64,000 nt of DNA from an uncultured Alphaproteobacteria bacterium (GCA_903857685.1 CAIOFO010000124.1:1-64000); one strand, 5' to 3'; shown: positions 27,564-38,052, numbered from the stretch's first letter. A program made the numbers and translations. Notes: generated by a model from the sequence alone, not told the origin.

Positions 27564-29653
27564 CCGTTATCCGGCAGCGCGTAGCAGATATACTCGCCGG
27601 AATAATTGCCGCCGCTCACCGCCACCACGATATACTGCTTGCCGTTCACCATATAAGTCATGGGTGAGCCGCTTTGCGCCGCCGGCATCAGCACGCTGCC
27701 GACTTCCTTGCCGGTCTTCTGGTCATAGGCGCGCAGCATGGCGCCGCGCGGACGGCCCGGCGCGGTGGTGGTGTCGCCATCGCCCGCGATCACCAGGGAC
27801 TTGGTGACCAGGGTGCCGATGCTGAAATTCGCCACGCCGGTCGCGGAAACACCGCCGGTATTGGCGATATTGACGCCCTTCAGCGCCGGATTGTTGCGGA
27901 TATAGTCCGGCGTCGCGCCATGCGGCACCGTCCATTCGATATTGCCGGTGTCCAGGTTGATGGCGCTGATGGTGCTGTAAGGCGGCTTGAGCAGCGGCAG
28001 TCCGTCCACCGTCAAGGCATTATAACCGCCGCCGCCACCGGCGGCAGGCGCCACGGGCGGCGCCTTCTTGGCGGGCTGGGCATCGGCGCCGTCACCGGCG
28101 CCGGCGGCATTGACCATGGTGATCTTCTGCCCGGCCATGCCCTCGACCAGCGGCAGGTCGGTCATGCCCGGAGGCGGCGGCGTCAGCGCCGTCGGCGACA
28201 GGCAGGCGTTGCAGGCAAAAACATAGACGGTGTGGTTTTCGGGATTGAAGGACCCGCCCGGCCAGTTGGTGCCGCCATTGGCAACGCCGACGGTCAAGGT
28301 CGCGAGGGGGCCATTGGCATTGCTGAGCACCGGCGGCGTGTAGATCGGGCCCAGCTTGTATTTCTTCACCAGCTCCAGCGCCTTCTGGTGCATCTCCGGC
28401 GTGAAGTCGATCAGGTCGTCCGTGCCGACGCCGGTACGGGCATAGGCGGCGGGCTTGCTGGGGATGGGTTGAGTCGGTGCATACCATTCGCCCGGCACCT
28501 TGCCGATTTCGACTTTCTTTTCCGGGATCGGCCAGACCGGCTTGCCGGTGATGCGATCGAAGACATAGAGGTAGCCCATCTTGGAGGGCTCGGCGACGGC
28601 CTTGACCGGCTTGCCGTTCACGGTGATGTCCATCAGCAGCGGCGCCGAGGACATGTCGTAATCCCAGATGTCATGATGGATGAACTGGAAGAACCATTTC
28701 ATCTTGCCGGTCTTCAGATCGACCGCCACCAGACTGCCGGAATACAGATTATTGCCCTTGCGCATGCCGCCGAAGAAGTCGGACGTCGGCGCTTCCACCG
28801 GCAGATAGGCCAGGCCCGCATCGGTGTCGGCAGTGATCTGCGCCCAGACGCCGGTATTACCGGTGTTCTGCGCGCTGTCATCGAACCAGGTTTCATAACC
28901 CGGCTCGCCCTTTTGCGGGATGGTGTGGAATTCCCACAATTTCTTGCCGGTGCGGATGTCATAGGCCCGCGCCGAGCCCTTGTTGTTGTTGTGGCTGGAA
29001 GGGGTGAAGCCTTCGCGGAAGGCCGAGCCGACCAGCAGCTCGTCGCCCGCCACGGTGGGGGCGGCATGCAGGCCAATTTCGCCGGTGGTCAGGTCGGGGA
29101 AAATCTTCTGGTCGTCATCGGCCTTCAGATCCACCGCGCCCTTGTTGCCGAAGGTGGGAATGCGCACGCCGGTCTTGGCGTCCAGGCAGATCAGCTGATA
29201 GCCCGGAGTCACATAGAGAATGCGCTCATCGCCCTTGCCGTCGGTCCAATAGGACAGGCCGCGGCCCGACAATTGGCGCGGAGCGGCGGCGCCGCGCGCG
29301 CCTTCCTTCTCGCCATGCACCCACAGCAGCTCGCCGGTCACCGCATCCAGAGCGATGACGCCGCGGCGCGTGCCGGCGGTGGCATAAAGCACCCCGCCGA
29401 CTTCCAGCGGCGTGCCTTCCAGCTTGTATTCGGGATGGTTGCCATTGTGGTCGGTCTTGTAGCGCCAGGCGACTTCCAGGTTGCTGAAATTCGACGCGTT
29501 GATCTGGTCCAGCGGCTTGAAGCGGCTGCCGGCATCGTCGGCGGCATAGCTGGTCCAGTCCACATTGGCTGGCGTCTGCGCCGCCGCCATGGTCGCGGCC
29601 AGAATAATCGCGGCCGCGCTGGAGACAAAGGCAAGTCTGGTCAAGATGCGCAT
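27560..29653 (-). CDS. PQQ-dependent quinoprotein dehydrogenase (glucose/alcohol dehydrogenase type beta-propeller)
   Basis: Repeated blade motifs (GTPLEVGGVLYATAGTRRGVIALDAVTGELLW; GSLVAVDLKTGKMKWFFQFIHHDIWDYD). Confidence 0.95.
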   Translation of the reverse strand: MRILTRLAFVSSAAAIILAATMAAAQTPANVDWTSYAADDAGSRFKPLDQINASNFSNLEVAWRYKTDHNGNHPEYKLEGTPLEVGGVLYATAGTRRGVIALDAVTGELLWVHGEKEGARGAAAPRQLSGRGLSYWTDGKGDERILYVTPGYQLICLDAKTGVRIPTFGNKGAVDLKADDDQKIFPDLTTGEIGLHAAPTVAGDELLVGSAFREGFTPSSHNNNKGSARAYDIRTGKKLWEFHTIPQKGEPGYETWFDDSAQNTGNTGVWAQITADTDAGLAYLPVEAPTSDFFGGMRKGNNLYSGSLVAVDLKTGKMKWFFQFIHHDIWDYDMSSAPLLMDITVNGKPVKAVAEPSKMGYLYVFDRITGKPVWPIPEKKVEIGKVPGEWYAPTQPIPSKPAAYARTGVGTDDLIDFTPEMHQKALELVKKYKLGPIYTPPVLSNANGPLATLTVGVANGGTNWPGGSFNPENHTVYVFACNACLSPTALTPPPPGMTDLPLVEGMAGQKITMVNAAGAGDGADAQPAKKAPPVAPAAGGGGGYNALTVDGLPLLKPPYSTISAINLDTGNIEWTVPHGATPDYIRNNPALKGVNIANTGGVSATGVANFSIGTLVTKSLVIAGDGDTTTAPGRPRGAMLRAYDQKTGKEVGSVLMPAAQSGSPMTYMVNGKQYIVVAVSGGNYSGEYICYALPDNG

Positions 29654-29838
29654 TTTGACATGGGCTTTCTATCGGGGTTTGAAACAGGCGGGCGCCGACT
29701 GGCACCATTTACATTTTTCGCCCTCGCCTGGCATCCGCAAATCGGCAGGCATGCCGGCGCCATGCTGTGATGAATTGTCACCCTGCCCGCCATTCCCTGC
29801 AAGGGCCAGGCGGCATCTGCCTAGTTACGCGCCGCTGC

Positions 29839-30702
29839 TCAATTCGCGATCAGCTTGCGATAGAGATGCCAGGTGGCGTGGCCCAGCACCGGGACCGCAA
29901 CCATCAGGCCAACGAAAGCCAGCGCCGTACCGGCCAGAAGGCAGGCGGCGACCAGCGCGCCCCAGAGGGCCATCGGCCCGGGGTTGGCAATGACGGCGCG
30001 GAAGGATGCCTTGATCGCTGTGTCCAGGCCGACATCGCGGTCAATCAGCAGCGGAAAGGACACTACACTGATCATCATCGCCAGCAAGGCGAACAGAAAA
30101 CCCGTGCCGATGCCGATGGCGATCATGGCCTGGCCGGAACCGGTCAGAAAGACGTCATGGGCAAAGGCGCCGGCCGAGGCCGGCAGGCTGGGGCCAAGCG
30201 TGTACTGGAAAATCATCCAGGCCGCCGCCAGCCAGAGCAGGAATACCGCCACCAGCAACAGGCCTAGCAGCGCGATGCCGCCGGCGGCCGGCGCCTTGAT
30301 CACGTCAAAGGCGTTGGTCCAACTGACTGTGTGCCCCTGCTCGCGCAACCGGCTCATCTCGTAAAGTCCGACCGCCGCCAAAGGCCCGACAATGGCGAAG
30401 CCCGAGGCCAGCGGAAACAGCAGCGGCAGCAGATCGGTGCCGAAGGCAAGACGGGCAAGCACCAGCCCGACCACGGCGTAGGTCATGCAGAGAAAAATCA
30501 CATCGCTGCGATAGGCTTCGAAATCGGAAAATCCCTGCCGCAGGGATTGCCAGACATCGGCGCTGCCAATGCGGCGTATCGCCGGCATGGGGGAATGGAT
30601 GGTGTCCTGCATATGATGCAGGGTGCGGTGCAGGGACCCGGCGGCGTGCGCCGCATGCACGAATTGCGCACCGCTCCACTCGATGGGATTTCTGATGGTC
30701 AT
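29839..30702 (-). CDS. DUF2189-family integral membrane protein
   Basis: ADVWQSLRQGFSDFEAYRSDVIFLCMTYAVVGLVLARLAFG...LASGFAIVGPLAAVGLYEMSR. Confidence 0.88.
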   Translation of the reverse strand: MTIRNPIEWSGAQFVHAAHAAGSLHRTLHHMQDTIHSPMPAIRRIGSADVWQSLRQGFSDFEAYRSDVIFLCMTYAVVGLVLARLAFGTDLLPLLFPLASGFAIVGPLAAVGLYEMSRLREQGHTVSWTNAFDVIKAPAAGGIALLGLLLVAVFLLWLAAAWMIFQYTLGPSLPASAGAFAHDVFLTGSGQAMIAIGIGTGFLFALLAMMISVVSFPLLIDRDVGLDTAIKASFRAVIANPGPMALWGALVAACLLAGTALAFVGLMVAVPVLGHATWHLYRKLIAN

Positions 30703-30963
30703 GGCGCTTCTCCCGATTTTTATTCGGGTGCCTGGGCCTAACGGTGACAACCGCCGCTTAGGTCACGGCAACCCGTAACCTTCTTCACGCTTGCAGTATA
30801 CGCCTGCCGGCAGCACGCGCCATCCGCCAGCAATGGCGCGGCAATGCAGCAAAGTCCGGCTTTTGTGCAGCGCACACCCACGGAACCATCGCTGAACTTG
30901 ACTCCCCTCTGCGCCGACCGCCAAATCCGGCCGCAATTCAGCAACAAAAAAACGGGGCGGGAC

Positions 30964-32424
30964 ATGAACAGGGGCTTGGGATTCTTGATGGGCGCAGCGC
31001 TTGGCCTGCTGGTGCTTCCGGCGCTGGCCGCGGCGCCGCAAGTCACCGGTCCGATCGCCGCGCCCGATGTGCCCGGCACGCTGTCCCACAATTACATCTT
31101 CTTCGCCTCGAACCATGACCTGGCCAGTCACGGCTATGTCGAGGAGGAATATTTCATCCGGGGCACGGCGGCGACTTACAAAACCGGCGGCACCGCCACC
31201 GCCGCAGTGCTGGCGACAGGCCAACCCTATTACACCCGCATCGTGGTGCGCCGCCCCGTCAATCCCAAGCGCTTCAATGGCACCGCCATCGTCGAGTGGG
31301 CCAATGTCTCCAACTTTTTCGACGCCGAGAATGTCTGGTTCTATGACTGGGAAGACATGATGCGCTCCGGCTATGTCTGGGTCGGCGTCTCGCCCCAGAC
31401 GATCGGCATCGCCGCCCTCAAGAAATGGAATCCGCAGCGCTATGGCCAGTTCGATGTCGGCAAGGTGGTGGCGGGCGATCCGACCCTGGCCAGCAAGAAA
31501 GACATCGATGCCGACGCCATGTCGTTCGACATTTTCACCCAGGCCGGGCAGGCCCTGAAGCATCCCGGCAGCATCGATCCCCTGCACGGGCTCAAGCCGA
31601 AAGTGTTTCTCGCCGCCGGCGAGTCCCAGGCGGCCAGCCGCCTGGCCACCTATGTCAACAATGTACAGCCGCTGGCCAAGCTGTATGACGGCTTCCTGCT
31701 GCTCTCCGCCTCAACGCCGATCCGCAGCGACCTGACCGCGCCGGTCTTCAAGGTGATGGCCGAGCATGACGTGGTGACCAGCGGCGCCGCCACCCGCCAG
31801 CCCGACACCGGCAAGTTCCGCGAATGGGAAATCGCCGGCGCCTCGCATGTCGACAGGCATTTGCGCGACAGCCGCGAACCGCTGGAGCTGCGCGACAATG
31901 GCGTATCGCTGGAAGCCAAGATGGCGCCCACCTGCGCCGTGGCCCAGGTCGGCACCCGCGTCCTCACCGGCCAGGTGGTGGCGGCGGCCTTCCATCATCT
32001 GGCGATCTGGGCGGCGGGCGGCAAGGCGCCGCCGATCGCGCCCAAGCTCAATATCACCCAGGTCAACAAGCCGCCGCTACAGTCGGTGATCGAGCGCAAC
32101 GCCGATCACCTGGCCCAGGGCGGCATCCAGACGCCGCCCACCCTGGCGCCGACCGCCTTCAACATAGGCGTCGGCGGCCCCAGCAAGGCGGCGGTGGATG
32201 CGGGCATCCATGGCGAAGCGGTGGGACCGGGCGCCTGCATCCGCTGGGGTTCGTCGGTGGACATGACGATCGACCAGCTGAATGCCCATTACGCCAGTCA
32301 TGCCGACTATGTCGCCAAGGTGAAGAAGGCCGCGGCCGACAATGTCGCCAGTGGTTTTCTGCTGAAAGCCGATGCCGATATCGCGGTGCGGGCGGCGGAA
32401 ATGTCGGCGGTCGGCGACCGCTAA
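30964..32424 (+). CDS. secreted alpha/beta-hydrolase-domain protein
   Basis: Signal peptide; AAGESQAASRLATYVNNVQPLAKLYDGFLL nucleophile-type motif; late His region ASHVDRH. Confidence 0.82.
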   Translation: MNRGLGFLMGAALGLLVLPALAAAPQVTGPIAAPDVPGTLSHNYIFFASNHDLASHGYVEEEYFIRGTAATYKTGGTATAAVLATGQPYYTRIVVRRPVNPKRFNGTAIVEWANVSNFFDAENVWFYDWEDMMRSGYVWVGVSPQTIGIAALKKWNPQRYGQFDVGKVVAGDPTLASKKDIDADAMSFDIFTQAGQALKHPGSIDPLHGLKPKVFLAAGESQAASRLATYVNNVQPLAKLYDGFLLLSASTPIRSDLTAPVFKVMAEHDVVTSGAATRQPDTGKFREWEIAGASHVDRHLRDSREPLELRDNGVSLEAKMAPTCAVAQVGTRVLTGQVVAAAFHHLAIWAAGGKAPPIAPKLNITQVNKPPLQSVIERNADHLAQGGIQTPPTLAPTAFNIGVGGPSKAAVDAGIHGEAVGPGACIRWGSSVDMTIDQLNAHYASHADYVAKVKKAAADNVASGFLLKADADIAVRAAEMSAVGDR

Positions 32425-32426
32425 GG

Positions 32427-32458
32427 CAAAACCTGCCGGCAAAACCGGCGGGTTTTTC
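32427..32458 (+). terminator. intrinsic terminator
   Basis: AAAACCTGCCGG-caaaa-CCGGCGGGTTTTT just after the stop at 32424. Confidence 0.75.
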
Positions 32459-32532
32459 ATGACTGCAGCGGCGCCTGGTATAGCCATAAAATATTTATGG
32501 TTATTTGCGATGGCCACGCCCGGCGGGCGCAA

Positions 32533-32919
32533 TCAGGACGGGCGTTTTTTGCGCGGCGCGCGCCCCCGGGGCACGGCGTCTTTCTGCACCAGGGCGGCGA
32601 GCATCTGCATCTCGCTTTCGGCGGCGCGGGTGGCGCGCGATTCGACGGTACGAAAGGTTTTCAGCAATTTGCTGCCCAGTTCCGTCAATTGCGCCCCACC
32701 GCCCGCCGCACCCCCGGTTTCGGTCGTCACCACCGGGTTGCCGAAGGTCCGCTGCAGGCCCTGAACCAGCAGCCAGGCCTTGCGGTAACTCATCTGCATC
32801 GAGGCGGCGGCCTTGCGAATGGAACCCAGTTTTCCGATGCGCTCCAGCAGTTCCGCCATGCCCGGACCCAGGGCGCTGCCGGAGGGTTCGAAATCAATGC
32901 GGATGAAGAGCCGTGCCAT
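32533..32919 (-). CDS. ModE-like winged-helix regulator (no TOBE domain)
   Basis: LLERIGKLGSIRKAAASMQMSYRKAWLLVQGLQRTFGNPVVTTETGGAAGGGAQLTELGSKLL is ModE-N-like. Confidence 0.9.
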   Translation of the reverse strand: MARLFIRIDFEPSGSALGPGMAELLERIGKLGSIRKAAASMQMSYRKAWLLVQGLQRTFGNPVVTTETGGAAGGGAQLTELGSKLLKTFRTVESRATRAAESEMQMLAALVQKDAVPRGRAPRKKRPS

Positions 32920-33063
32920 GGGCCCGAGCATGGCCAAGCGGCCTCGCTGCGTCCAGTCGTTGGCGGTCAAAAACCACAATAAAACTGGGGGTTATTCGAT
33001 CTTGAAGCGGGCAGCGAAGCCGCGCAAAGTCCGGCCCGGAAGAGACGCGTTGGAGGCAACGAT

Positions 33064-33528
33064 ATGCTGCGGCTTCAGATCAATGGCGAGGAACGCCTGG
33101 TCGGCGACGATGTCGATCCCAAGACCCCGCTTCTGTGGGTGCTGCGCGACCATCTGAGCCTTGTCGGCTCCAAGTTCGGCTGCGGCGTCGCCCAGTGCGG
33201 CGCCTGCACCGTGCATGTGGACGGCAAGCCGGTGCGTTCCTGCCAGCTCACGGTGGGCAATGTCGGCGCCAAGGCGGTCACCACCATCGAAGGCATCGGT
33301 AAAACCCCCAACGGCGCCAAGATCCAGGCCGCCTGGATGGAAATCGAAGTGCCCCAATGCGGCTATTGCCAGGCCGGCCAGATCATGTCGGCGACGGCGC
33401 TGCTCAACAGCACCCCCAGCCCAAGCGATTCCGACATAGACGCGGCGATGGCCGGTAATATCTGCCGCTGCGGCACCTATATCCGCATCCGCCAGGCGAT
33501 CAAGAACGCCGCTGCCAAGTCGGTTTAG
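33064..33528 (+). CDS. 2Fe-2S subunit of IorA-like Mo hydroxylase
   Basis: [25 protein letters not shown]...[14 protein letters not shown]. Confidence 0.96.
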   Translation: MLRLQINGEERLVGDDVDPKTPLLWVLRDHLSLVGSKFGCGVAQCGACTVHVDGKPVRSCQLTVGNVGAKAVTTIEGIGKTPNGAKIQAAWMEIEVPQCGYCQAGQIMSATALLNSTPSPSDSDIDAAMAGNICRCGTYIRIRQAIKNAAAKSV

Positions 33529-33530
33529 CC

Positions 33531-34871
33531 ATGAAGACCTTTGGAATCGCGATTGCGGTTATCATCGTCATCGCGCTCGGCATTGCAGCATGGCTGCTGC
33601 TCATCCCGGGGCCCATCGCGTTCGCCAGCGGCTCCACGGTTGCGTTGTCGGATTACACCGGCGCCAATCCCACCGGCGTGCCGAAAGAACTGGCGCAGGC
33701 CGATGTGATCAAGCGGGGCGAATATCTCGCCCACGCCGCCGATTGCATCGCCTGCCACACCGCGCCGGGCGCGCCGGCCTATGCCGGCGGTTTCGCCTTC
33801 AATCTGCCGTTCGGAACGATGTATTCGACCAACATCACGCCCGACAAGGAAACCGGCATCGGCAACTACACCGACCAGCAGTTCCTCGATGCCCTGCACA
33901 AGGGGGTGCGCGCCGACGGCCAGCAGCTTTATCCGGCCATGTCCTATACGTCCTATGCCTACATGACCGATGCGGATGCGCTTGCGATCAAGGCTTATCT
34001 CTTCACCCTGCCCGCGGTGCATGCGCCCGCCAGGGAAAACAGGCTTTCCTGGCCCTTCAACCAGCGCGGCCTGATGGCGGCGTGGAATCTATTCTACAAA
34101 TCCGATGAACGTTTCCGCCCCAACCCCGCACAGAGCGCGGAATGGAATCGCGGCGCCTATCTGGCCGAGGCGATGGGGCACTGCGGCGAGTGCCACACCC
34201 CGCGCAACCTTGCCTATGCGCTGAACAACCGGAGCAAATTTGCCGGCGCCCTCACGGCGGGCTGGCGCGCCTACAATATCAGCGGCGACAAGGCTGCCGG
34301 CCTGGGCGACTGGACCGATGCGGATCTTTCCACCTATCTGTCCACCGGCCATGCCGATGGCCATGGCGGCTCGGCCGGTCCGATGGGCGAAGCCACGGAC
34401 AACAGCCTGACCTTCCTGACGCCGGGCGATATCCATGCCCTGGTGGTCTATCTGCGCAGCGTACCGGCCCAGCAAAGCGACCTGCCGCACACGATGGAGA
34501 CGCCCGCGCCCGCATCGCACCGAGAAGGCGCCACCGCGGGCATGGACCCGCGCGGCGAGCAGGTCTTCGCCGGGGCCTGCGCCGCGTGCCACGACTGGAC
34601 GGGCGTGAGCCCGACCAGCAAATACGCCACCCTGACCGGCGTGCGGGCGGTCAACGATCCGTCGGCCACCAATGTGGCGCAGACCATCATCAATGGCGTC
34701 AATCGCCAGACCGCCGAAGGCACGATCTTCATGCCGGGGTTCGGCGAAGCCTATTCCGATGACGACATCGCGGCCGTGTCAAACTACGTCACCACGCGCT
34801 TCGGCGCCCAGGGCGCCCATCTCACAGCAAATGACATCGCATCCCTGCGCAAGCAGGCCGCCCAACAATAG
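33531..34871 (+). CDS. triheme cytochrome c (alcohol/aldehyde dehydrogenase cytochrome subunit type)
   Basis: CIACHTAPG, CGECHTPRN, CAACHDWTG. Confidence 0.95.
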   Translation: MKTFGIAIAVIIVIALGIAAWLLLIPGPIAFASGSTVALSDYTGANPTGVPKELAQADVIKRGEYLAHAADCIACHTAPGAPAYAGGFAFNLPFGTMYSTNITPDKETGIGNYTDQQFLDALHKGVRADGQQLYPAMSYTSYAYMTDADALAIKAYLFTLPAVHAPARENRLSWPFNQRGLMAAWNLFYKSDERFRPNPAQSAEWNRGAYLAEAMGHCGECHTPRNLAYALNNRSKFAGALTAGWRAYNISGDKAAGLGDWTDADLSTYLSTGHADGHGGSAGPMGEATDNSLTFLTPGDIHALVVYLRSVPAQQSDLPHTMETPAPASHREGATAGMDPRGEQVFAGACAACHDWTGVSPTSKYATLTGVRAVNDPSATNVAQTIINGVNRQTAEGTIFMPGFGEAYSDDDIAAVSNYVTTRFGAQGAHLTANDIASLRKQAAQQ

Positions 34872-34899
34872 GCCAAACTCACTTTCCAGGAGGCACATC

Positions 34900-37179
34900 A
34901 TGCCCGCCAAGATCAACACCAGGTTTGCGCAGTCCGATGCCTATATCTCCCAGTTGATGCGCGACGTCAGGGACGTGCCGGCGCAAGGCGCCTTCCCGAT
35001 GGGACGGCGCACCTTCTTCAAGCTTGCCGGCGCCGGCGCCGCGGGTTTGGTGCTGGGCTTCCATCTGCCGGGCGAGGCATTTGCCGCCACGGCGCAGGCC
35101 GGCAAGGATCAGGCGATGAATGCCTTCATCCGCATCGCCCCCGACAACAGCATCACCATCTATTCCAAGGCGCCGGAAATCGGCCAGGGCATCAAGACCT
35201 CGTTCGGCCTCATCATCGCCGAGGAACTGGACGCCGACTGGAACCATGTCGTGATGGAGCAGGCGGAGATCAATCCGAAAGTCTATGGCAACCAGGGCGC
35301 GGGCGGTTCGACCTCGATCCCGCGCGCCTGGGACCAGCTGCGCCAGGCCGGCGCCGGCGCCAAGGCGATGCTGGTCGCCGCCGCCGCCAAGCAATGGAAG
35401 GTCGATCCGTCGCAGATCACCGCCAGGGATTCCATGCTGAGCCATCCCAGCGGCAAGAGCGCCACCTATGGTTCGCTGGCGATCGCCGCCGCGAATATGC
35501 CGGTGCCGGATCCCAAGAGCCTGAAGCTCAAGGCCCGCAGCGAATACCGCCTGCTCGGCCGCCGCCATCGCGGCGTGGACGACCCCAAGGTTGTCACCGG
35601 CCAGCCGCTGTTCGGCATCGATGTGCAGCTGCCCGACATGGTCTATGCCAGCTACACCAAATGTCCGGCGGCGGGCGGCAAGGTCAAATCCTTCAACGAT
35701 GCCGAGATCCGGGCGCTGCCCGGCGTGCTGGACTGTTTTGTCGTAGAGGGCACCGGCGTGCCGGCCGAAGTGATGCCGGGTGTCGCCATTGTCGCCAAGG
35801 ATACCTGGACGGCGTTCCAGGCCAAGAACAGGCTGAAAGTCGACTGGGACCTGAGCGAAGCCTCGAAGGATTCCACCACGGAATTTTCGGCCCGGGCGAA
35901 AAAGCTGGCCGCCAGCTTCCCCGGCAAGCCCGTGGTCGATATCGGCAATGTCGACAATGCCTTTGCCAATGCCGCAAAGACGGTGGAGGCCTATTACGAA
36001 TACCCCTTCGCCGCCCACGCCCCGCTGGAGCCGCAGAACACCACCGCGCACTGGCATGACGGCGTCATCGAAGTTTGGTCACCATCGCAACAGCCCAATC
36101 GCGGCCTGGCCAACCTGGCCAAGGTAACGGGGGTGAAGGAAGACAAGGTGGTGATCCACCAGACCCGCGTCGGCGGTGGCTTCGGACGCCGGCTGGTCAA
36201 TGACTATATGTGCGAGGCCGCTGCCATCGCGCTCAAGGTCAAGACCCCGGTCAAGCTGCAATGGACGCGGGAAGACGATTTCAACCACGATTTCTATCGC
36301 CCGGCCGGCTATCACCAGTTCAAGGGCGCCGTCGACAAGAATGGCAAGCTGGACGCCTGGCAGGAGCATTTCATCACCTTCACCGCCGACGGCAAGAAGG
36401 AAGCGTCAGGCGCCAACCTGACCGAGAATTTGAAATACTCCACCATCGCGCCCAATCTACGCCGCGGCACCACCATGATGCCGCTGGTCATTCCCACCGG
36501 AGCGTGGCGCGCGCCGGGCGACAATGCCCAGGTTTTCGCCAACCAGAGCTTCATGCATGAATTGTCGCTGACCGCCGGACGCGACCATGTCCAGTTCCTG
36601 CTGGATGCGGTGAACACCAGGGTGCCGGAACTGGCGCCCAAGGATCCCAAGACCGTCAACTTCAGTCCCGCCCGCGCCAGCGCCGTCATCAAGCTCTGCG
36701 CCGAGAAGGCGGGATGGGGCAAGACGCTGCCGCAGGGCAGCGGGCTGGGGCTGGCCTGGTGCTATTCCCATGCCGGCCATGTGGCGCAGGCGGTCGAACT
36801 CAGCGTCGACGCGAACAAGCGGATCACGATTCACAAGGTCACGGTGGTGATCGATGTCGGTCCCATTATCGACATGGCGGGGTCCGAGGCCCAGGCCCAG
36901 GGCGCCTCGACCGACGCCCTGTCCACCGCGATGGGACTGCAGATCAACATCGAGAATGGACGCATCAAGCAGCAGAACTACAACGACTATCCGACCCTGC
37001 GCATGCCCTTCGCGCCAAAGGTGATCGAGGCGCATTTCATCCAGTCGGACAATCCCCCCACCGGCATGGGCGAACCGGCCTTCCCGGCTTTCGCGCCGGC
37101 GCTGGGCAACGCCATCTTCTCCGCCACCGGGGAGCGGGTCCGCAGCCTGCCGCTTCGCAACCTGGGCTACTCGGTCTGA
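34900..37179 (+). CDS. Tat-targeted molybdopterin-binding subunit (IorB-like)
   Basis: MGRRTFFKLAGAGAAGLVLG; APEIGQGIKTSFGLIIAEELDADW; VGGGFGRRLVNDY; GMGEPAFPAFAPALGNAIFSATGERVRSLP. Confidence 0.95.
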   Translation: MPAKINTRFAQSDAYISQLMRDVRDVPAQGAFPMGRRTFFKLAGAGAAGLVLGFHLPGEAFAATAQAGKDQAMNAFIRIAPDNSITIYSKAPEIGQGIKTSFGLIIAEELDADWNHVVMEQAEINPKVYGNQGAGGSTSIPRAWDQLRQAGAGAKAMLVAAAAKQWKVDPSQITARDSMLSHPSGKSATYGSLAIAAANMPVPDPKSLKLKARSEYRLLGRRHRGVDDPKVVTGQPLFGIDVQLPDMVYASYTKCPAAGGKVKSFNDAEIRALPGVLDCFVVEGTGVPAEVMPGVAIVAKDTWTAFQAKNRLKVDWDLSEASKDSTTEFSARAKKLAASFPGKPVVDIGNVDNAFANAAKTVEAYYEYPFAAHAPLEPQNTTAHWHDGVIEVWSPSQQPNRGLANLAKVTGVKEDKVVIHQTRVGGGFGRRLVNDYMCEAAAIALKVKTPVKLQWTREDDFNHDFYRPAGYHQFKGAVDKNGKLDAWQEHFITFTADGKKEASGANLTENLKYSTIAPNLRRGTTMMPLVIPTGAWRAPGDNAQVFANQSFMHELSLTAGRDHVQFLLDAVNTRVPELAPKDPKTVNFSPARASAVIKLCAEKAGWGKTLPQGSGLGLAWCYSHAGHVAQAVELSVDANKRITIHKVTVVIDVGPIIDMAGSEAQAQGASTDALSTAMGLQINIENGRIKQQNYNDYPTLRMPFAPKVIEAHFIQSDNPPTGMGEPAFPAFAPALGNAIFSATGERVRSLPLRNLGYSV

Positions 37180-37206
37180 TACAACAGCCCGGCGCTTCGG
37201 GCGGCG

Positions 37207-37482
37207 TCAGTCCCCGTAATATGTGCACCAGCCGCGGGGACTGACCGGCCCCTGGACAATGACGCAGTCATTCGGATCGATGAAGTAAAGGCACTGCGCG
37301 CACATCTGTGACGCGGACTTCTCGCGGGCGATATAGCCGGCCTCCTTCTTCGTCATCTTGCGCCATTCGGCGCGGGCGGGTCCCACCAGCATCGCAACGG
37401 CCGCAGTGACGGCCCCGATCAACCCGCGCCCCAGGAAGCGGCGCCGGTGGATGGTGACGGTCTTGCTTCGCCTGACTGCCAA
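37207..37482 (-). CDS. high-potential iron-sulfur (HiPIP)-like protein, Tat-targeted
   Basis: RRRFLGRGLIGAVTAAV signal; CAQCLYFIDPNDCVIVQGPVSPRGWCTYYGD four-Cys pattern; N-terminus uncertain (TTG start proposed). Confidence 0.8.
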   Translation of the reverse strand: MAVRRSKTVTIHRRRFLGRGLIGAVTAAVAMLVGPARAEWRKMTKKEAGYIAREKSASQMCAQCLYFIDPNDCVIVQGPVSPRGWCTYYGD

Positions 37483-37809
37483 AAATTTGCTCCCGATGGC
37501 ATTTTGCAAGCCTTGATCATATCTGATTTCAAATGCGGCAGGCAGCGCAAGGCGCGATGGAAATCTGCTGGACCGATGCAACGAAAACGCTGACGCGCAT
37601 TCGCGACACGCCAATCATTCGAAGCCCAAAATGCCGCTGGGCCGGCCACTGGCCATTACGTTAAGTGATTGTTTTTATAGGGGTTATTCGTGACAAATTG
37701 CCGGCTATGTGCAGGCCGGTTCACTTCCAATTGTCAAATCTTTACGTTAAACCAACTCGGTGAGGCCCCCAAGAGGGTCCAATTTTTTCGTAGGATGAGG
37801 AAGACCGTT

Positions 37810-38052
37810 ATGAAAATCGTGACAGTTACAGCCCTGCTGTTCGGCGCCATGGTCCTGGTTACCAATGCCGTGATGGCTGACACCTGCTCGACCGGCTGCA
37901 GTATCCAGACAAAGAAGCCGTCCGCCACCAAGAAGGGCCAGTTCGACTACACGCTCAGCTGCATCCGGGACTCCAGCGGCGATGAACTGATTGGCAAAGT
38001 CACTGCCGCTTCCGACAAGGATGCCAAGGCCGAGGCCGCCAAGAAGTGCTAG
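37810..38052 (+). CDS. small secreted Cys-containing protein
   Basis: MKIVTVTALLFGAMVLVTNAVMADTCSTGCSIQTKK... ends AEAAKKC*. Confidence 0.65.
   Translation: MKIVTVTALLFGAMVLVTNAVMADTCSTGCSIQTKKPSATKKGQFDYTLSCIRDSSGDELIGKVTAASDKDAKAEAAKKC

Noticed and set aside
27674-29770. 698-aa plus-strand ORF
   Set aside because: Antisense shadow of the PQQ dehydrogenase; Arg/Gly/Ala-rich with no family features, caused by high GC codon bias
32484-32500. CCATAAA-ATA-TTTATGG inverted repeat
   Set aside because: Lies downstream of both flanking convergent genes, so an operator role is unlikely
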